A stretch of 64,000 nucleotides of DNA from Vibrio hippocampi (GTDB lineage: Bacteria > Pseudomonadota > Gammaproteobacteria > Enterobacterales > Vibrionaceae), in contig NZ_CAKLCM010000002.1 in NCBI RefSeq assembly GCF_921292975.1, positions 2,108,001-2,172,000 of the forward strand, given 5' to 3'. Shown here piece after piece: positions 42,003-52,291 of this stretch (the stretch's first letter is position 1; each line of letters opens with the position of its first letter). The notes beneath the pieces were generated by a model, which saw nothing but the letters and a program-made list of their open reading frames with translations, did no database searches and was not told the origin of the DNA. The position numbers and the translations under genes are program-made.

Positions 42003-44509
42003 GATTTTAATTGTCTTTTGGTTTTACTGGTCGCTTGATGATTCACGGGATCATCTGGCCACGGGTGTTTGGGATAACGACCTTTCATCTCTTTTTGCAC
42101 CTCTTTATAAGCACCTTGCCAAAACGCAGCTAGGTCTTGAGTAATTTGCAATGGTCGTTGCGCTGGCGATAACAGTTCAAGCACAACGGCTTGCTGACCC
42201 TGTGCGATCATAGGCGAGCTTTTTTCTCCAAACATTTCTTGTAGCTTCACCGACAACATAGGGGGTTGTCCAAATTGATAGCGAATCTTGTGACGGTTCC
42301 CTGAGGCAACCTGAATATGTGTCGGTAACCATTCATCGAGTCGAGTTTGCAATTCCCATCCCAATCGAGCTTGCAATGCTTCCAGTAACCGAATCTGCTG
42401 AAGTTGCTTCACGCTCTTAGTTTGGCTCATATACGGCGCTAACCATTGCTCGAGATCGTCCAGCAAAGCCTGATCAGACAAAGACGACCAACCATATTCG
42501 GGCAACCATTGTCTCGCACACTCGACACGCTCCACAAACGCCTTAGACTCTGCTGTCCAATTTAAGATCGCCAAACCTTTTCGCCTAACATAATCCACTA
42601 AGGCACGTTCAACATCCGCATCTTCGGGCACCGGAACACTCTTTTGATGTACGGTAATGCGACCGAGCTGGCATCGATGGTAAGCCACAAACTTACCTTT
42701 GCTATCATCCCATTCAACAATATCTTGCGAAACAAAAAGCTGAGGGTAGCTTGTTAAAAGTTGCTCAATATCGAGGGGGAGCGCCTGAAATATCTGGCTG
42801 CTACCCACGCTGGTTCGCATCAGGTTTAGCGCCACTAAATAGCGTTGTTCAGAGAGTTTATCTTCAATGTTTAAAGACGCACCGTGACCACTTGAGAGTA
42901 AGTACTGACCCGACTCTTTATGACGCTGATTCGCGATTCGATCGGGGTAGCCTAAAGCGGCAATCATTCCCAACAAGCTTTCATCCACTTGTTGCAGTTG
43001 AAATGTGTGCTGTAGTCGCTCCGCTAAGGCTTTGGCTCGTTTCGACAACATCTGATGTCTTGGGTGGGTTTTCACCTGCCAACGATGCAGAGAAAGGGAC
43101 AAATCAATCACGGAACGTTCTGGCTCTTCCATTAACACACACAGCGCAATCGCTGTAGAAAGTGGCTGCCCACCTTGCTGTTGACACTGTGACCGTTGGC
43201 TTTGTGAAAGTTGACGTTGTAAAAGCTGACACTGTAAAAGAATGCTCGCCCAACGTGCATCGACCCCTAATCCATACGCTTGAGTACCAAGCGTGGTCAA
43301 TTGAGTACGATTGTCGATGAGTTGCAGTTGGGTAAGTAACTGCTGCGCTCGCTCTAGGCTGGCAGCATTGGGAACATCAATCCAATGCAGTTGATTCACA
43401 TCACTGCATCCCCATTTGATCAATTCCAATTGCAGCTGAGTTAAGTCGCTACGCACTATCTCTGGTTCACTCTGCTTAGACTGAGATTGGAATTGAGATT
43501 CACTATAAAGGCGAACACAGATCCCCGGCTCTAAACGCCCGGCACGACCTGCTCGCTGTATCGCTGATGATTGAGCGATTCTGGCTGGCTCTAATTTCGT
43601 GATCCCTGAGCGAATATCAAAAGTCGCAAGATTCTCCAATCCCGAATCGACCACCATACGCACTCCCTCAATAGTGAGTGAGGTTTCAGCGATATTGGTT
43701 GCCAGCACCACCTTACGCTGACCCGTCGGTGCAGGTCGCAGCGCTTTTTGCTGGCTAGAAAGATCGAGCTGTCCATAAAGGGGGCAAATTTCCGCCTCAA
43801 TGTTTGCCTCACGAAGCAATTCCGCAATACGTTTTATTGCGCCGACACCAGGAAGGAAAGCAAGTAAAGAGCCTTGCTGTTGTTGAAGCAACCGCTGTAT
43901 TTGCTTTGACATGGCTTGCGGTAAATGCTCATTGGCGCCTAAAGGTTGATATTGCACCTCTACCGGATAACTGCGTCCTTGAGACTCGATAAACCTCGCT
44001 TGTGGCAAGATAGCCAGCAAGTCATCGGCTTCAAGTGTGGCTGACATAACTACAATTTTTAGGTCATCTCGCAGGGCTTCTTGAATTTCTAAGGTAAATG
44101 CCAAAGCAGTATCGGCATGCAAACTTCGCTCGTGAAACTCATCAAATAGAATGGCGCCAACCCCTTCAAGCTCAGGGTCAGTCTGCAGCATTCGAGTCAA
44201 AACCCCTTCAGTGACGATTTCAAGTTGGGTCGCGTTGCTGACTCGGTTGTCACCACGAATTCGGTAGCCCACTCTTTGCCCTACTGGCTCATCAAGACAC
44301 TGCGCCAAATAACTAGCGATACTTTTCGCTGCCACTCGTCTTGGCTCCAACATAATGATCTTACCGTCAATATGGCGCTCAAGCAGCAGTTGCAAAGGGA
44401 AATAGGTGGATTTACCCGCCCCTGTAGCGGCCTTAAGGATCACCTGATTACTCACTTCTATCGCAGAAAAAAGCTCAGCAAGTACTTGTTGGATGGGAAG
44501 TTGTGACAA
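41999..44509 (-). CDS. hrpB: HrpB, DEAH-type ATP-dependent helicase
   Basis: An 836-aa DExH-box helicase of uncertain cellular role. Motif I is [12 protein letters not shown] (about 28-39), motif II DEFHERS, motif III SAT, and motif [10 protein letters not shown]; the HrpB C-terminal domain ends with [13 protein letters not shown] and [12 protein letters not shown], nearly identical to E. coli. The start is TTG ([10 protein letters not shown] aligned with E. coli MSSLPVAAVL), with AAGG 8 bases upstream; the next Met lies beyond motif I. It is divergent from sfsA and coupled to mrcB downstream. Confidence 0.95.
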   Translation of the reverse strand: MSQLPIQQVLAELFSAIEVSNQVILKAATGAGKSTYFPLQLLLERHIDGKIIMLEPRRVAAKSIASYLAQCLDEPVGQRVGYRIRGDNRVSNATQLEIVTEGVLTRMLQTDPELEGVGAILFDEFHERSLHADTALAFTLEIQEALRDDLKIVVMSATLEADDLLAILPQARFIESQGRSYPVEVQYQPLGANEHLPQAMSKQIQRLLQQQQGSLLAFLPGVGAIKRIAELLREANIEAEICPLYGQLDLSSQQKALRPAPTGQRKVVLATNIAETSLTIEGVRMVVDSGLENLATFDIRSGITKLEPARIAQSSAIQRAGRAGRLEPGICVRLYSESQFQSQSKQSEPEIVRSDLTQLQLELIKWGCSDVNQLHWIDVPNAASLERAQQLLTQLQLIDNRTQLTTLGTQAYGLGVDARWASILLQCQLLQRQLSQSQRSQCQQQGGQPLSTAIALCVLMEEPERSVIDLSLSLHRWQVKTHPRHQMLSKRAKALAERLQHTFQLQQVDESLLGMIAALGYPDRIANQRHKESGQYLLSSGHGASLNIEDKLSEQRYLVALNLMRTSVGSSQIFQALPLDIEQLLTSYPQLFVSQDIVEWDDSKGKFVAYHRCQLGRITVHQKSVPVPEDADVERALVDYVRRKGLAILNWTAESKAFVERVECARQWLPEYGWSSLSDQALLDDLEQWLAPYMSQTKSVKQLQQIRLLEALQARLGWELQTRLDEWLPTHIQVASGNRHKIRYQFGQPPMLSVKLQEMFGEKSSPMIAQGQQAVVLELLSPAQRPLQITQDLAAFWQGAYKEVQKEMKGRYPKHPWPDDPVNHQATSKTKRQLKS

Positions 44510-44564
44510 CGGAATGACCTTGTGTTGTAATGAAGCTACTCATTCTAATAAAAATGCTCAACAA

Positions 44565-45281
44565 ATGCAGTTTGATCCGCCACTTAAATACGCAAAGCTC
44601 ATTAAACGCTATAAACGCTTTCTTGCTGATGTCATTACCGATGACGGTGAAACATTCACTATACATTGCGCCAATACCGGTGCGATGACCGGCTGCGCAA
44701 CGCCTGGTTCTCGAGTTTATTACTCCACTTCTGACAACCCAAAAAGAAAATACCCACACAGTTGGGAACTGACCCAAACCGAAGCGGGGCATTCCATTTG
44801 TGTAAATACCGCTCGAGCCAATACGTTGGTTGTCGAAGCAATAAAACAGAATCGCATTCCAGAACTCGTCGGTTATCAGCAATTGCGAACGGAAGTGAAA
44901 TACGGCAGTGAGAACAGCCGTATCGATGTTTTACTACAAGATAGTGATAACAGCGATTGCTATATAGAAGTAAAAAGTGTCACACTGCTGGATTCTGACC
45001 AAGGTGATGGACAGGGATTTTTTCCTGACACGACCACAGTTAGGGGACAAAAACATCTACGAGAGCTTACCGAAATGGTAACATCTGGTAACCGTGCAGT
45101 ATTATTTTTCGCTGTTTTACATTCAGGGATTGAAAAAGTCTCAGCGGCACACCATATAGATGCACGATATTCACAATTACTTGAACAGGCAAGGGAAGCA
45201 GGGGTAGAAGTAATTTGTTATAAGGCGAATTTCACCAAAGATGAAATATCGCTGTTGTCTCGAATCGATTTCAATCAATAG
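44565..45281 (+). CDS. sfsA: SfsA, sugar fermentation stimulation protein
   Basis: SfsA is a DNA-binding or nuclease-fold protein of unclear function (maltose metabolism in E. coli). The start [23 protein letters not shown] corresponds to E. coli MEFSPPLQRATLIQRYKRF; upstream in-frame starts at 44493 and 44514 overlap the hrpB start and seem unlikely. No clear ribosome site precedes it. Motifs [14 protein letters not shown] ([15 protein letters not shown]), SRIDVLL, and [10 protein letters not shown] to GQKHLREL resemble a PD-(D/E)xK nuclease core. 238 aa (E. coli 234). Confidence 0.94.
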   Translation: MQFDPPLKYAKLIKRYKRFLADVITDDGETFTIHCANTGAMTGCATPGSRVYYSTSDNPKRKYPHSWELTQTEAGHSICVNTARANTLVVEAIKQNRIPELVGYQQLRTEVKYGSENSRIDVLLQDSDNSDCYIEVKSVTLLDSDQGDGQGFFPDTTTVRGQKHLRELTEMVTSGNRAVLFFAVLHSGIEKVSAAHHIDARYSQLLEQAREAGVEVICYKANFTKDEISLLSRIDFNQ

Positions 45282-45322
45282 TGACTAAATCTCACATTGA
45301 TAACAACTTTAACAAACTTCAA

Positions 45323-45351
45323 TTGCCACAGTGTTTTCTTTTTGCTATAGA
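45323..45351 (+). promoter_or_regulatory. dksA promoter with extended -10
   Basis: TTGCCA (45323-45328), a 17-base spacer and TATAGA (45346-45351) preceded by TGC, an extended -10 motif. It lies about 60 bp before the dksA start. Confidence 0.65.
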
Positions 45352-45409
45352 TACCCGCCTCAAAATTAACTGTTCGCACAGTTGACTAGGTGTAAGTAGG
45401 AGATGCTGC

Positions 45410-45856
45410 ATGCCAGAATCAAAGAAAAAAGCGCTAGGCATCCTAGCCATTGCAGGCGTTGAGCCTTATCAAGAAAAAGCGGGCGAAGAGTATATGTCTC
45501 AAGCCCAGTTAGACCATTTCAAATTGATCTTAGGTGCTTGGCGCAATCAACTGAGAGAAGAAGTTGATCGCACTGTACACCATATGCAAGATGAAGCGGC
45601 GAACTTCCCAGATCCCGTTGACCGCGCTTCGCAAGAAGAAGAGTTCAGCTTGGAACTGCGTAACCGTGATCGTGAACGTCGTCTAATCAAGAAGATTGAA
45701 AAGACACTGAACAAGATCGAAGAAGACGATTTCGGCTTTTGTGAATCTTGCGGTATCGAGATCGGTATTCGTCGCCTAGAAGCTAGACCGACGGCTGACC
45801 TATGCATCGACTGCAAAACACTCGCAGAAATTAAAGAAAGACAGATGCAAGGCTAA
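45410..45856 (+). CDS. dksA: DksA, RNA polymerase-binding transcription factor
   Basis: DksA works with ppGpp in the secondary channel of RNA polymerase to set stable-RNA and amino-acid promoters during the stringent response. The 148 aa (E. coli 151) form a long coiled coil with acidic tip residues Asp68 and Asp71 (DPVDRAS) and a four-Cys zinc finger, C111/C114 and C132/C135 (C-x2-C-x17-C-x2-C). AGGAG lies 7 bases upstream. A strong terminator separates it from gluQ. Confidence 0.98.
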   Translation: MPESKKKALGILAIAGVEPYQEKAGEEYMSQAQLDHFKLILGAWRNQLREEVDRTVHHMQDEAANFPDPVDRASQEEEFSLELRNRDRERRLIKKIEKTLNKIEEDDFGFCESCGIEIGIRRLEARPTADLCIDCKTLAEIKERQMQG

Positions 45857-45865
45857 CCGAAACCG

Positions 45866-45891
45866 AAAAGGGAGCTAAGGCTCCCTTTTTT
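45866..45891 (+). terminator. Intrinsic terminator between dksA and gluQ
   Basis: AAAAGGGAGC, loop TAAG, GCTCCCTTTTTT. It should stop most dksA transcripts; read-through would be needed if gluQ has no promoter, as described for Shigella. Confidence 0.9.
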
Positions 45892-45910
45892 GATCAACAG
45901 CCTTATTGAG

Positions 45911-45973
45911 CAATATAGGCATAGGCAATATAGGCAATATAGGCAATATAGGCAAAGGCAATATAGGCAAAGG
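45911..45973 (+). repeat. Tandem array of CAATATAGG and CAAAGG units before gluQ
   Basis: Five copies of the 9-mer CAATATAGG alternate with three 6-mers (one CATAGG, two CAAAGG), 63 bp in all. All units are multiples of three. A CAATATG at 45982-45988 that looks like another unit remnant contains the gluQ start codon. The array thus fills the space between the dksA terminator and gluQ and may vary in length between strains. Confidence 0.9.
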
Positions 45974-45985
45974 CGCAACAGCAAT

Positions 45986-46873
45986 ATGTACATAGGTCGC
46001 TTCGCACCTTCCCCATCCGGTCCACTCCACTTTGGCTCCCTGATTGCAGCACTTGGAAGTTACTTTCAAGCCAAAGCGAATCAAGGTAAGTGGCTAGTTC
46101 GAATTGAGGATATCGATCCTCCCAGAGAAATGCCCGGTGCGGATAAACTCATTTTAAATACACTCGAAGCTTATCATCTGTATTGGGATGAGGATGTGCT
46201 GTATCAAAGTGATCGTTTGGATGCTTATCAGCAGCAACTTGATCAATGGCTGAACCATAATCAAGCCTATTTGTGTCAATGTACCCGTAAGCAAATCAAA
46301 GCTTCAGGTGGATTTTATCAAGGGGTATGTCGAGACAAACATCTGACTAACGCTCAAGAGTGTGCGATTCGCTTGGTCATGAATCATCCGGTCGAATCTT
46401 TCGATGATGAAGCCTATGGAACGTTTGCTATCAATCGTGATTTAGCCCATGAAGACTTCATTATTAAACGTCGTGATGGTTTATTCGCGTATAACTTAGC
46501 GGTGGTACTGGACGATATCTACCAAGGCGTCACCGAGGTGGTTCGAGGTGCCGATTTGATTGAGCCAACTGGACGTCAAATTAGCCTGTATAAAACATTG
46601 GATAAAACACCGATAAGCTATGTGCATCTGCCACTTGCGCTCGACGACAATGGCAACAAACTGTCTAAACAGAACCATGCAAAAGCGATTGATACAGAGA
46701 ACCCAAAAAAGACATTGCTGGAAGCGATGCGTTTCTTAGGTTTTACTATCGATCCATCTCTATGCAACGAAAGTATGGATAATATACTCGACTGGGGCGT
46801 CAAAAATTGGCATTTATCCCAACTGCCAAAAACGCTCAAAATCAAGCCACCATTCTCAAATGGTGCGCTCTAG
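45986..46873 (+). CDS. gluQ: GluQ, glutamyl-Q tRNA(Asp) synthetase
   Basis: GluQ glutamylates the queuosine at the wobble position of tRNA(Asp). It is a GluRS-like core without the anticodon domain, 295 aa here. MYIGRFAPSPSGPLHFGSL contains the HIGH-equivalent (HFGS), CQCTRKQIKASGGFYQGVC the zinc ligands, and KLSKQNHA the KMSKS-equivalent. The ATG at 45986 has AAAGG 12 bases upstream. The frame is open back to TTG 45890 through the repeat array, so an N-terminal YRQ-repeat extension is formally possible but unlikely. Confidence 0.94.
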   Translation: MYIGRFAPSPSGPLHFGSLIAALGSYFQAKANQGKWLVRIEDIDPPREMPGADKLILNTLEAYHLYWDEDVLYQSDRLDAYQQQLDQWLNHNQAYLCQCTRKQIKASGGFYQGVCRDKHLTNAQECAIRLVMNHPVESFDDEAYGTFAINRDLAHEDFIIKRRDGLFAYNLAVVLDDIYQGVTEVVRGADLIEPTGRQISLYKTLDKTPISYVHLPLALDDNGNKLSKQNHAKAIDTENPKKTLLEAMRFLGFTIDPSLCNESMDNILDWGVKNWHLSQLPKTLKIKPPFSNGAL

Positions 46874-46960
46874 GCTATTATTAGCGGCAAAATTCATACG
46901 ACATGCACGAAACGGTTCACTGAATTGCACCTAATCGACAAGTAAAATTGCGTTAACATT

Positions 46961-48325
46961 ATGAATAAAAACGAAAATCATCAAATAATCCATCAATCAT
47001 ATGAGGATATCTCTTTGCAGATCCATACTCGCGATGAGCATACTATTTCTCGCAAACAGATAAGCGACAACGCTTTAAAGGTCCTATATCGATTGAACGG
47101 CGCTGGTTATGACGCGTATCTTGTTGGCGGTGGGGTTCGCGACCTACTGCTAAAACAGCAGCCAAAAGATTTCGACATCGCAACCAATGCAACACCAGAG
47201 CAGATCAAAAAGCTCTTTCGCAACTGTCGCCTGATTGGTCGACGCTTCCGTCTGGCTCATATTATGTTCGGTCGCGATATCATCGAGGTGGCGACGTTCC
47301 GTGGTCACCATCAGGAAGCGGAAAAGAACATTTCACAACAGAGCAAAGACGGCATGTTATTGCGTGATAATGTCTACGGCTCTATTGACGAAGATGCTGA
47401 ACGTCGAGATTTCACTATCAATGCGATGTATTACAACATCTCAGATTACGCGGTGCATGACTACGCGGGTGGTGTGGAAGATCTAGAAGAGCGTCTTATC
47501 CGTCTGATTGGCGATCCTGAAACACGTTACCGCGAAGATCCCGTGCGTATGCTCAGAGCCATACGTTTTGCGGCAAAACTCGACTTCGACATTGAAGAAG
47601 AGACCGGCGAACCGATTGAACATCTTGCGCCCTTGCTGGTCGATATTCCAGCCGCTCGTCTTTATGAAGAGTCACTTAAATTGCTGCAAGCGGGTCATGG
47701 TTTAGAAACCTACCATCTACTGCGTGAGTACAATCTATTCCAACAGTTGTTCCCTGTGATTGCGCCCTATTTCACCTCGGAATATGATTCGCACACTGAG
47801 CAGATGTTGGATCTGGTTCTGGATGCAACCGATATACGCATTGATGAAGGCAAACGCGTCAACCCTGCGTTTATGTTTGCGGCTCTGCTTTGGTACCCAA
47901 TGATGGGACTCACTAAACAGCTTATGGACTCCGTGGGACTCTCTGACTACGACGCAATGATGGAAGCGAGTAATATCATCATTGAACAGCAAATCAAGTC
48001 GACAGCGATTCCTAGACGCCATACCGCAACCATTCGCGAGATATGGCAACTTCAATTTCGTCTGCCTCGTCGTACTGGCAAACGCGCTTACCGTTTGATG
48101 GAGCTAAACAAGTTTAGAGCGGGTTTTGACTTCCTAGAGATGCGCGCCCAAATAGAAGGCAAAGAGATCGAGGAATTAGCTAAGTGGTGGGGAACTTTCC
48201 AAACCGCGGGGCGCAATATGCGTCAAGCGATGGTGAACGATCTTGGTGGAGCGGGTTCTGGCTCCAAATCGAACTACCGTCGCAAGCGACCTGCAAAAAG
48301 TAAAGCCGCAAAAGGCAATAAATAA
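46961..48325 (+). CDS. pcnB: PcnB, poly(A) polymerase I
   Basis: PcnB adds poly(A) tails that promote RNA decay and control plasmid copy number. The protein has the nucleotidyltransferase motif [11 protein letters not shown] with DFDIATNA (catalytic Asp pair), [22 protein letters not shown] and a basic C-terminus ([15 protein letters not shown]). The ATG at 46961 (454 aa) has no ribosome site. TTG at 47015 has GAGGA with a 7-base spacer and would give a 436-aa form starting just before [11 protein letters not shown], which is the better conserved part. The real start is unresolved. Confidence 0.93.
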   Translation: MNKNENHQIIHQSYEDISLQIHTRDEHTISRKQISDNALKVLYRLNGAGYDAYLVGGGVRDLLLKQQPKDFDIATNATPEQIKKLFRNCRLIGRRFRLAHIMFGRDIIEVATFRGHHQEAEKNISQQSKDGMLLRDNVYGSIDEDAERRDFTINAMYYNISDYAVHDYAGGVEDLEERLIRLIGDPETRYREDPVRMLRAIRFAAKLDFDIEEETGEPIEHLAPLLVDIPAARLYEESLKLLQAGHGLETYHLLREYNLFQQLFPVIAPYFTSEYDSHTEQMLDLVLDATDIRIDEGKRVNPAFMFAALLWYPMMGLTKQLMDSVGLSDYDAMMEASNIIIEQQIKSTAIPRRHTATIREIWQLQFRLPRRTGKRAYRLMELNKFRAGFDFLEMRAQIEGKEIEELAKWWGTFQTAGRNMRQAMVNDLGGAGSGSKSNYRRKRPAKSKAAKGNK

Positions 48326-48810
48326 TGACAAGCTGTTTTATTGCCATTGGCAGCAACCTATCGGATCCCGTAGCTCAAGCTAAAGCAGCCATTGATGCGC
48401 TCAAAATGCTGCCGAAAAGTCAGCTGACTGCCCAATCTTCCCTCTACAGTAGTCAGCCTATGGGACCGAGCGATCAACCGGATTATATCAACGCGGTGGT
48501 CGAAATTACGACAGAATTAACGCCACTTGAACTCCTTGATTGCACCCAAGCTATCGAGTTAGAGCAAGGGCGTGTCCGTAAAGATGAACGTTGGGGACCT
48601 AGAACCTTAGATCTCGACATTATTCTTTTCGGCAATGAGGTGTTAGATTCCGAGCGCCTGACCATTCCCCATTATGGAATGAAGCAGAGAGAGTTTGTTC
48701 TCTATCCGCTGTTGGACATCGCACCAAATTTACAACTCCCTGATGGGACTAAGCTCGAAGACCTCATTTCACAGGTCGATCGTAACGGGCTGACTGTTTG
48801 GTCAGACTGA
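48325..48810 (+). CDS. folK: FolK, HPPK (pyrophosphokinase of folate synthesis)
   Basis: FolK transfers pyrophosphate from ATP to 6-hydroxymethyl-7,8-dihydropterin. The 161 aa (E. coli 159) show CFIAIGSNLSDP at the start, SQPMGPSDQPDYINAV, and the signature RWGPRTLDLDIILFG with Mg-binding Asp residues. The ATG overlaps the pcnB stop by one base (TAATG), so the two are coupled. panB follows after 25 bp. Confidence 0.97.
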   Translation: MTSCFIAIGSNLSDPVAQAKAAIDALKMLPKSQLTAQSSLYSSQPMGPSDQPDYINAVVEITTELTPLELLDCTQAIELEQGRVRKDERWGPRTLDLDIILFGNEVLDSERLTIPHYGMKQREFVLYPLLDIAPNLQLPDGTKLEDLISQVDRNGLTVWSD

Positions 48811-48835
48811 CCAAACCCCCTAGTAAGGAAATAAA

Positions 48836-49630
48836 ATGAAAAAAATCACCATTAACGACCTAATGAAATGCAAACAAGAAGGTCGTAAATTTGCATCTTC
48901 AACCGCTTATGATGCGAGTTTTGCTGGTCTATTTGAGAGTCAAGAGATGCCTGTTTTACTGGTTGGCGACTCATTAGGTATGGTGCTTCAAGGTCAAAAC
49001 GACACGCTGCCAGTGACTGTAGAAGAGATTGCTTACCACACACGCAGTGTGCGTGCAGGTAGCCCAAATTGCTTATTAATGGCAGATATGCCGTTTATGA
49101 GTTATGCCACCCCAGAACAAGCTTGTGAAAACGCCGCTAAGCTGATGCGTGCCGGCGCTAACATGGTAAAAATTGAGGGTGGTGAATGGTTGGTTGATAC
49201 CATCAAAACCCTGACTGAACGTGCCGTTCCTGTGTGTGCTCACCTTGGACTCACGCCACAAAGCGTTAACATTTTTGGTGGTTACAAGGTTCAAGGTCGC
49301 GATCAGAAACAAGCGGATCAAATGGTTCGTGATGCCCTTGCTCTACAAGACGCAGGAGCGCAGATTGTCCTATTAGAATGTGTTCCTCAAGAGTTGGCTA
49401 AACGTATTACTGAGGTACTTGATGTCCCGGTTATTGGCATTGGTGCGGGGAATGTGACCGATGGTCAGATTCTAGTCATGCATGACATGTTTGGTATCTC
49501 TGCCAATTACATGCCTAAGTTTTCTAAAAACTTCTTGGCTGAGACCGGTGACATGCGCCAAGCCGTTACTAAATATATCTCGGATGTGGAAAGCGGCGCT
49601 TTCCCAGATGAAGCTCATACGATTGCCTAG
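48836..49630 (+). CDS. panB: PanB, ketopantoate hydroxymethyltransferase
   Basis: PanB converts 2-oxoisovalerate to ketopantoate with methylene-tetrahydrofolate, the first step to pantothenate. 264 aa, equal to E. coli. Landmarks are [25 protein letters not shown] (Mg site), [32 protein letters not shown] and [18 protein letters not shown] precedes the start. Linked to folK, which serves the folate cofactor, and to panC. Confidence 0.98.
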   Translation: MKKITINDLMKCKQEGRKFASSTAYDASFAGLFESQEMPVLLVGDSLGMVLQGQNDTLPVTVEEIAYHTRSVRAGSPNCLLMADMPFMSYATPEQACENAAKLMRAGANMVKIEGGEWLVDTIKTLTERAVPVCAHLGLTPQSVNIFGGYKVQGRDQKQADQMVRDALALQDAGAQIVLLECVPQELAKRITEVLDVPVIGIGAGNVTDGQILVMHDMFGISANYMPKFSKNFLAETGDMRQAVTKYISDVESGAFPDEAHTIA

Positions 49631-49638
49631 GGGGAATC

Positions 49639-50532
49639 ATGCAAACTTTTGCTGATATTACCGAGTTAAGACAACAGCTTGTCCAAGCAAAGCGTGAACA
49701 GAAACGTATCGCGTTTGTACCGACTATGGGTAATCTACATGACGGTCACCTAACCTTGGTTCGCAAGGCTCGTGAGCACGCTGATATGGTCGTGGTAAGC
49801 ATTTTTGTTAACCCAATGCAGTTTGACCGTGCAGATGACCTCAATAACTACCCACGTACTTTAGAAGATGACCTCAATAAATTGGCTTCTGAGAACGTAG
49901 AGTTAGTATTTACACCAACGCCAGAAATCATGTACCCACAAGGTCTTGAGAGCCAAACGTTTGTTGAAGTGCCTGGGATCTCACACATGCTTGAAGGCAC
50001 ATCCAGACCGGGGCACTTTCGAGGCGTAGCAACCATTGTCACTAAACTGTTCAATATTGTGCAGCCAGACGTCGCCTGCTTTGGTGAAAAAGATTTCCAA
50101 CAGTTAGCGGTTATTCGTCAAATGGTGGCAGACCTAGCGATGAACATCGAGATCGTTGGTGTACCGACAATCCGTGAAATGGATGGCTTAGCCATGAGTT
50201 CTCGCAATGGTTATCTGACGATGGATGAGCGCCAACGTGCCCCTGTTCTCGCAAAAACCATGCGTTGGATCAGCAGTGCGATTCGAGGTGGACGCAATGA
50301 CTTCGATTCTGTTATTGAAGATGCCAGTGACCAACTTCGTGCCGCTGGCTTAGTCCCTGATGAGATTTTTGTTCGCGATGCCAAAACCCTACTGCCTGTG
50401 AGCGCTGATACGTCGCAAGCGGTTATCCTAATGTCGGCTTACCTAGGTAAAGCAAGATTGATTGATAACCAAGTGCTGGATTTAGTGCCAGCGTCAAACG
50501 AGACAAACTCTGAGTCAACGACCCCAGCTTAG
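49639..50532 (+). CDS. panC: PanC, pantothenate synthetase
   Basis: PanC ligates pantoate and beta-alanine using ATP. The 297 aa show [18 protein letters not shown] (HIGH-like), [28 protein letters not shown] and MSSRNGYLT (KMSKS-like), as in the cytidylyltransferase family. It is slightly longer than E. coli PanC (283), owing to a Ser/Thr/Glu-rich tail. It follows panB by 8 bp with a GGGG ribosome site. panD is not in the window. Confidence 0.97.
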   Translation: MQTFADITELRQQLVQAKREQKRIAFVPTMGNLHDGHLTLVRKAREHADMVVVSIFVNPMQFDRADDLNNYPRTLEDDLNKLASENVELVFTPTPEIMYPQGLESQTFVEVPGISHMLEGTSRPGHFRGVATIVTKLFNIVQPDVACFGEKDFQQLAVIRQMVADLAMNIEIVGVPTIREMDGLAMSSRNGYLTMDERQRAPVLAKTMRWISSAIRGGRNDFDSVIEDASDQLRAAGLVPDEIFVRDAKTLLPVSADTSQAVILMSAYLGKARLIDNQVLDLVPASNETNSESTTPA

Positions 50533-50572
50533 GTCATGTCGATTTCCCGATACCAAAAGGAAGTCGAGAGAT

Positions 50573-50604
50573 AAAAAAACGCAGCCCTTGAGCTGCGTTT
50601 TTTT
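50573..50604. terminator. Bidirectional intrinsic terminator, panC / chemoreceptor gene
   Basis: AAAAAAACGCAGC, loop CCTTGA, GCTGCGTTTTTTT. It lies between the convergent panC and the gene ending at 50621. Confidence 0.92.
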
Positions 50605-50620
50605 GTGATTGCTAAGCCGG

Positions 50621-51877
50621 TTATACTTTGTATGAATTCAGCTTGCCATCCAAATCTTGCGCACTGCGCTGCATAGATTCTGATGTTGCAAGCAGTTCAG
50701 TAATCACAGTCACTGACGCTTCTACCAGTTTTCTGACATTGGTTAGATTCTGGTTCATTTCTTCCGCAACGCTGCTCTGCTGACCCGCAGCCGTCGCAAT
50801 CTGGAAGTTCATATCATTGATTTGGTTCACTTGGTTTACAATGCCGTCTAGCTCTGTGCCTGCGTTGGTGACCAATTCAACCCCTTCCGCTGCCTCAACA
50901 ACACTCTTCTCCATCAGACCGACGGCTGAGTTTGCGCTGTTTTGTAGTTGGGTAATCATATCTTGGATCTCAACCGTCGCTTGCTGCGTTCTTTGCGCTA
51001 GGTTACGAACCTCATCCGCAACTACCGCAAAACCGCGACCTGCTTCACCAGCACGTGCCGCTTCAATCGCTGCGTTAAGTGCTAGAAGGTTGGTTTGCTC
51101 TGAGATACCTTGGATGGTGCCAACAACGCTACCAATCGATTCTACGCGCTCTTCAACTTGATTAACCGCTTGAGCTGACGCTGAGATGTCAGTAGACAAT
51201 TCACTCATCTTAGTTACAGTGCCTTGAACAAAGCGTTGACCAGTTTGCGCCTGACCCGAAGCTTGCTCGGTTAATTCAGATGCACTCCTTGCATGATCAG
51301 CCACAGTTTGCACTGTTGATGTCATTTCGCTCATTGCGGTCGCCAACATATCAATCTCTTGGAACTCTTCCATTGACGACTGTTTGGTCTCTGACATGCT
51401 CATGGTCATGGCTTCTGTTAACGCAATCAACTCTTGAGACATTGTCACCTGAGTTTTAATGATTTCTTGCAGTTGGCTTCGTGTCGTTTCCAGCTCTTTG
51501 GCAACCTCACCAAACTCATCTTTTGACTCCATAACCACTGGAACCGTCAAATCTTTGCCAGCCATACGCTTAATCGAATCGCTAAGATAATTGGTTTGCA
51601 TTGCCATCACTTTTGCCGCGAAGACAAAAACAAACACAGCGATGCCAATCATAATCACCGTCTGCCACAGCATATGCATAAGATAAGCATCATAATGCTG
51701 CTGCGCTACCTGTGCATTTTGAGTTGCCGCCAGTAAGGCATCATGGAAAGTACTGGCATCCCAAAGCTGCTTACAGATAAGTAGCACTGCACTCACTACG
51801 GTTAAAATCAATAACTTTGGCACCAATCGAACATCTGAGATAACCTTTTGCCAAGGTTTAAACACCAATGTTGCCAT
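50621..51877 (-). CDS. Methyl-accepting chemotaxis-type protein without a large sensor domain
   Basis: A 418-aa transducer. Two membrane helices (about 18-37 and 71-91) enclose only about 33 residues, too few for a periplasmic ligand domain. A HAMP segment follows (about 92-145), then the signalling helical hairpin whose tip GISEQTNLLALNAAIEAARAGE and GRGFAVVADEVRNLA are canonical. There is no C-terminal CheR-binding pentapeptide. It may sense via the membrane or a partner, or act as a non-chemotactic transducer. It stands alone with its own upstream region. Confidence 0.9.
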   Translation of the reverse strand: MATLVFKPWQKVISDVRLVPKLLILTVVSAVLLICKQLWDASTFHDALLAATQNAQVAQQHYDAYLMHMLWQTVIMIGIAVFVFVFAAKVMAMQTNYLSDSIKRMAGKDLTVPVVMESKDEFGEVAKELETTRSQLQEIIKTQVTMSQELIALTEAMTMSMSETKQSSMEEFQEIDMLATAMSEMTSTVQTVADHARSASELTEQASGQAQTGQRFVQGTVTKMSELSTDISASAQAVNQVEERVESIGSVVGTIQGISEQTNLLALNAAIEAARAGEAGRGFAVVADEVRNLAQRTQQATVEIQDMITQLQNSANSAVGLMEKSVVEAAEGVELVTNAGTELDGIVNQVNQINDMNFQIATAAGQQSSVAEEMNQNLTNVRKLVEASVTVITELLATSESMQRSAQDLDGKLNSYKV

Positions 51878-52291
51878 TATCCATTCTCCATTTTTATTAT
51901 TAAGCTAGGGCTTAGCCGTCACTTTTACTACAACTCAATCGCATCTTACCTGTCAAAAAAAGTGATTCGCAGAATACAAGGATGACAGTGGGATACCGCT
52001 TTAAGGGTTTATTTTATCAGAACCGAACCTAACTCATTGAGTATTCGGTCACTAATTCTGTCATTATTCATGTAATTAGTGATAACAATACAACACCACT
52101 CATCCAGCAATCTGACAGATACTTTTATATCGACCAACCATTGATTAACTGAAGAGGTGGGAGTGGCAAATTTTCACAAGTAGTGACCTAGCCCACACAG
52201 GGACCAAAAGACTAGAAGCAATGCGGTGATTTTTGCTGTATTCGATAGGAGCAACGGGAGACATAAGCCTCCCGTTAAGAAGGAGGGATTG
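51878..52291 (-). other. 414-bp region between the chemoreceptor gene and the triphosphatase gene
   Basis: No gene is seen in this interval. It contains the candidate promoter at 51927-51956, an inverted repeat CACTAATT...AATTAGTG at 52050-52081 (8-base arms, 16-base spacer), and an 8-bp hairpin AACGGGAG/CTCCCGTT at 52253-52276 just after the gene ending at 52292. The hairpin lacks a T-run but is in the place of a terminator for the minus-strand triphosphatase gene. Confidence 0.5.
51927..51956 (-). promoter_or_regulatory. Candidate promoter for the chemoreceptor-like gene
   Basis: On the minus strand a perfect TTGACA (51951-51956) is followed after 18 bases by TGTAGT (51927-51932), about 50 bp before the start. 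No sigma-28 type motif was found, although many chemoreceptor genes have one. Confidence 0.5.

Noticed and set aside
41869..42144. 91-codon Leu/Phe-rich frame that resembles a membrane protein
   Set aside because: It is the complement of the Lys/Ser-rich PBP1b tail, which produces hydrophobic codons on the other strand.
42751..43158. 135-codon open frame on the plus strand
   Set aside because: Antisense to hrpB, no ribosome site, composition typical of a shadow frame.
45911..45973. CRISPR-like or mobile-element repeat
   Set aside because: Units are 6-9 bp with no unique spacers; it is a microsatellite-type array.
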